From assembly GCA_900751685.1 (NCBI GenBank), contig CAADSR010000102.1, forward strand, positions 1 to 8,186: a DNA stretch of 8,186 bases, given 5' to 3'. Origin of the DNA: Clostridia bacterium. GTDB taxonomy: Bacteria; Bacillota; Clostridia; UBA1381. Below, in pieces: positions 7,186 to 8,186 of this stretch. The notes under the pieces were generated by a model. The model made no database searches and was not told the DNA's origin. It saw nothing but the letters and a program-made list of their open reading frames with translations. Made by a program: the position numbers and the translations under genes. How positions within the stretch are numbered: position 1 is the first letter of the stretch; the number at the start of each line of letters is the position of its first letter.

Positions 7186-7551
7186 ATGAGGAATTCGAGA
7201 AAATTAATTATAATTTTATCACCGATACTTTGTTTTCTTATTATTTGGGGAGCTTCATTGGCAAAGTGTGAAATTCTTACGTCAAAGCATGGAAGTGAGT
7301 TTTCTGAAATATATAAGGAAAATACTATGCTTGGTGAACAGCGATATTGGAAAGTATTGGATTATTCTAAAGAAAATGCCCGTATTTATTGTGTGGGATT
7401 GAACAATTCAAGCGCTAATATACTAACTTTTAAAAACGAGGATGGTTAATGGAAATATTATGATCAATGGGAGACTATATGGTCTGCCTCTGGAAGTGCG
7501 TCTGAGGTGGTATGGCCATATTGGTGGCATTTTATCTATGGTGGATTTTAG
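7186..7551 (+). pseudogene. Small membrane-anchored hypothetical protein gene split by an in-frame TAA
   Basis: From the ATG at 7186, with AGGAGGTG (7173-7180) 5 bp upstream, the frame gives 87 residues: a basic start, one hydrophobic segment (about 7-26, signal anchor or signal peptide) and a short extracytoplasmic part. It stops at TAA 7447-7449. The same frame then continues without interruption for 33 codons, WKYYDQWETIWSASG, then SEVVWPYWWHFIYGGF, to TAG 7549-7551. The aromatic-rich tail fits the first part and resembles the end of small secreted proteins I have seen in Firmicutes, so the original product was probably 121 residues. A single A-to-T change (AAA to TAA, giving GKW) would explain it. 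The 87-residue form might still be made. Function unknown. Confidence 0.68.
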
Positions 7552-7573
7552 AAGATAAATTCAAAATACGAAG

Positions 7574-7607
7574 AAGAGAGGTGGATGGTATATCTGCTTC
7601 TCTTTTT
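7574..7607 (+). terminator. Terminator after the two broken genes
   Basis: AAGAGAGGT (7574-7582) pairs with GCTTCTCTT (7596-7604) over 9 positions including two G-T wobbles, with a 13-base loop, and runs into a five-T tract ending at 7607. It lies 22 bp after the second stop (7549-7551), which fits the longer reading frame as the original gene end. Confidence 0.7.
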
Positions 7608-7636
7608 AAATAAGTAGAGATATTTTTAAAAATCGC

Positions 7637-7665
7637 TTGACTTATGTCGGTAATAAGTATATAAT
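7637..7665 (+). promoter_or_regulatory. Strong sigma-A-type promoter of the small RHH-like gene
   Basis: The -35 box TTGACT (7637-7642) and the consensus -10 box TATAAT (7660-7665) are separated by an ideal 17 bp. The start codon is at 7695, so the leader is about 20-25 bases and contains an almost perfect ribosome binding site. Confidence 0.85.
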
Positions 7666-7678
7666 ACTTTTGTCGGTA
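7645..7678 (+). repeat. Direct repeats TGTCGGTA flanking the -10 box, with a palindrome on it: candidate operator
   Basis: TGTCGGTAATAA (7645-7656) and TGTCGGTAGTAA (7671-7682) differ at one position and are 26 bp apart, one in the spacer and one after the -10 box. Between them, AAGTAT-ATA-ATACTT (7655-7669) is a perfect dyad covering the -10 box. A third TGTCGGTA is at 7923-7930, after the gene. Binding of the downstream RHH-like protein here is inferred from placement and from the habit of such small proteins to repress their own promoters. Confidence 0.55.
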
Positions 7679-7694
7679 GTAAAGGAGGTGGAAA

Positions 7695-7862
7695 ATGCCG
7701 GAGAAAAAAATGGGACGGCCTACTACTGACCCTAAGCCGTTTAGACTTGATGTTCGCGTGAGTAAAGAAGAGCTTGATATTCTTGACCGTTACTGCAAAA
7801 AGCAGAACAAAAAGAGGCCTCAAGGCATTAGGGATGGTATTAGAAGTCTCAAAGACAAATAA
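7695..7862 (+). CDS. Small ribbon-helix-helix-like DNA-binding protein (CopG/Arc type)
   Basis: A 55-residue basic protein. It starts MPEKKMGRPTTDPK, a GRPT.DPK leader I associate with small RHH-like proteins of Firmicutes. Then comes a possible beta strand FRLDVRV (16-22), a first helix SKEELDILDRYCKKQ (23-37), a turn, and a second helix QGIRDGIRSLK (43-53). This strand-helix-helix order is that of RHH repressors and antitoxins, which bind DNA as dimers through the strand. AAAGGAGGTGG (7681-7691) is an almost ideal ribosome binding site, with AGGAGG 6 bp before the ATG. It has its own promoter and terminator, so it forms a single-gene unit; no toxin partner is visible beside it. It could be an autoregulator, an orphan antitoxin or a mobile-element remnant. 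Confidence 0.8.
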   Translation: MPEKKMGRPTTDPKPFRLDVRVSKEELDILDRYCKKQNKKRPQGIRDGIRSLKDK

Positions 7863-7974
7863 AAAGGAAGGGTGCATCTCCCGCAAAGAAACATACACCC
7901 ATCCCCGTACACCAACAAAAAATGTCGGTAAATTCATTCTAAATCTGAAACAATCTCGGATAACAGATTCAAAA

Positions 7975-8010
7975 GCCCCAAATCCTTTTTAGGAATTGGG
8001 GCATTTTTTT
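7975..8010 (+). terminator. Rho-independent terminator downstream of the small RHH-like gene
   Basis: GCCCCAAATCCT (7975-7986) pairs with AGGAATTGGGGC (7991-8002) with one mismatch around a TTTT loop, followed by A and seven T residues (8004-8010). It lies 112 bp after the RHH-like stop, so the transcript has a long 3' tail. That tail holds a GGGTG/CACCC hairpin (7870-7900) and the third TGTCGGTA. Confidence 0.9.
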
Positions 8011-8186
8011 GTCTGCAATTTGGTGCTTTTGAAATTTCAAAAACACATTTTTGATTTTTATAAGGGAATATTTCGCCGCCAAACAGTCTGGGAGTAAAAG
8101 AAAAAATGCACATTTTATTTTCTGCAAATTAAAGTTCATTACCAAAAAATATGAAAACAAAAAATGCCATAAATACTCACTTTCAG
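8011..8186. other. AT-rich right end without a convincing gene
   Basis: After the terminator I see no frame with a plausible start, ribosome binding site and protein-like composition on either strand. The only structure is a 16-bp perfect palindrome, TTTTGAAATTTCAAAA (8027-8042). The region may be the flank of a gene lying beyond the window. Confidence 0.5.

Noticed and set aside
7447..7449. Stop-codon read-through or codon reassignment at the internal TAA
   Set aside because: All other genes here use TAA or TGA as ordinary stops, and a neighbouring gene is also broken, so a nonsense mutation is simpler.
7626..7937. Open frame on the - strand opposite the small RHH-like gene
   Set aside because: It is antisense to a gene with a clear promoter and ribosome binding site and has an unnatural composition.
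7774..7992. Open frame on + overlapping the RHH-like gene and its 3' tail
   Set aside because: It starts inside the RHH-like gene in another frame without a ribosome binding site and runs into the terminator stem.
7969..8160. Open frame on the - strand in the right end
   Set aside because: It covers the terminator and AT-rich sequence, giving a Phe/Lys/Ile-rich translation typical of non-coding AT-rich DNA.

Overview
The window looks like chromosomal DNA from a low-to-moderate GC Firmicute, most likely a gut-type Clostridia/Lachnospiraceae member. The evidence is strong AGGAGG-type ribosome binding sites, near-consensus sigma-A promoters, short T-tracted terminators, and proteins of Gram-positive type. 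No RNA gene, CRISPR array, insertion sequence or transposase was seen.

Layout. (1) 1-3192, +: the 3' part of a very large modular extracellular protein with repeated concanavalin/LamG-like beta-sandwich modules, cut by the left edge and closed by a perfect palindromic terminator. (2) 3346-4530, +: a 12-helix MFS permease of FHS (fucose-permease-like) appearance with its own clear promoter, followed by a terminator-like hairpin. (3) 4597-5061, +: a GNAT acetyltransferase closely resembling BltD-type polyamine acetyltransferases. (4) 5085-5987, -: a LysR-type regulator convergent with the GNAT gene; the two share one bidirectional terminator. (5) 6085-6837, +: a SAM-dependent methyltransferase divergent from the LysR gene. 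The 97-bp gap holds a 10-bp perfect inverted repeat whose two arms each supply the -35 box of one promoter and the -10 box of the other.

(6) 6840-7551, +: two consecutive decaying genes. The first lacks its N-terminus and carries a frameshift; the second, a small membrane-anchored protein, is split by an in-frame TAA. They keep operon-style spacing and a terminator, so they look like a small cassette becoming non-functional. (7) 7695-7862, +: a 55-codon gene for a ribbon-helix-helix-like DNA-binding protein, with a near-consensus promoter, direct repeats and a palindrome around the -10 box, and its own terminator. The remaining right end (8011-8186) is AT-rich and shows no convincing gene.

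The most distinctive signals are the symmetric divergent promoter, the small probably self-regulated RHH-like gene with its TGTCGGTA repeats, and the paired broken genes. No wholly new system can be claimed from this sequence alone.
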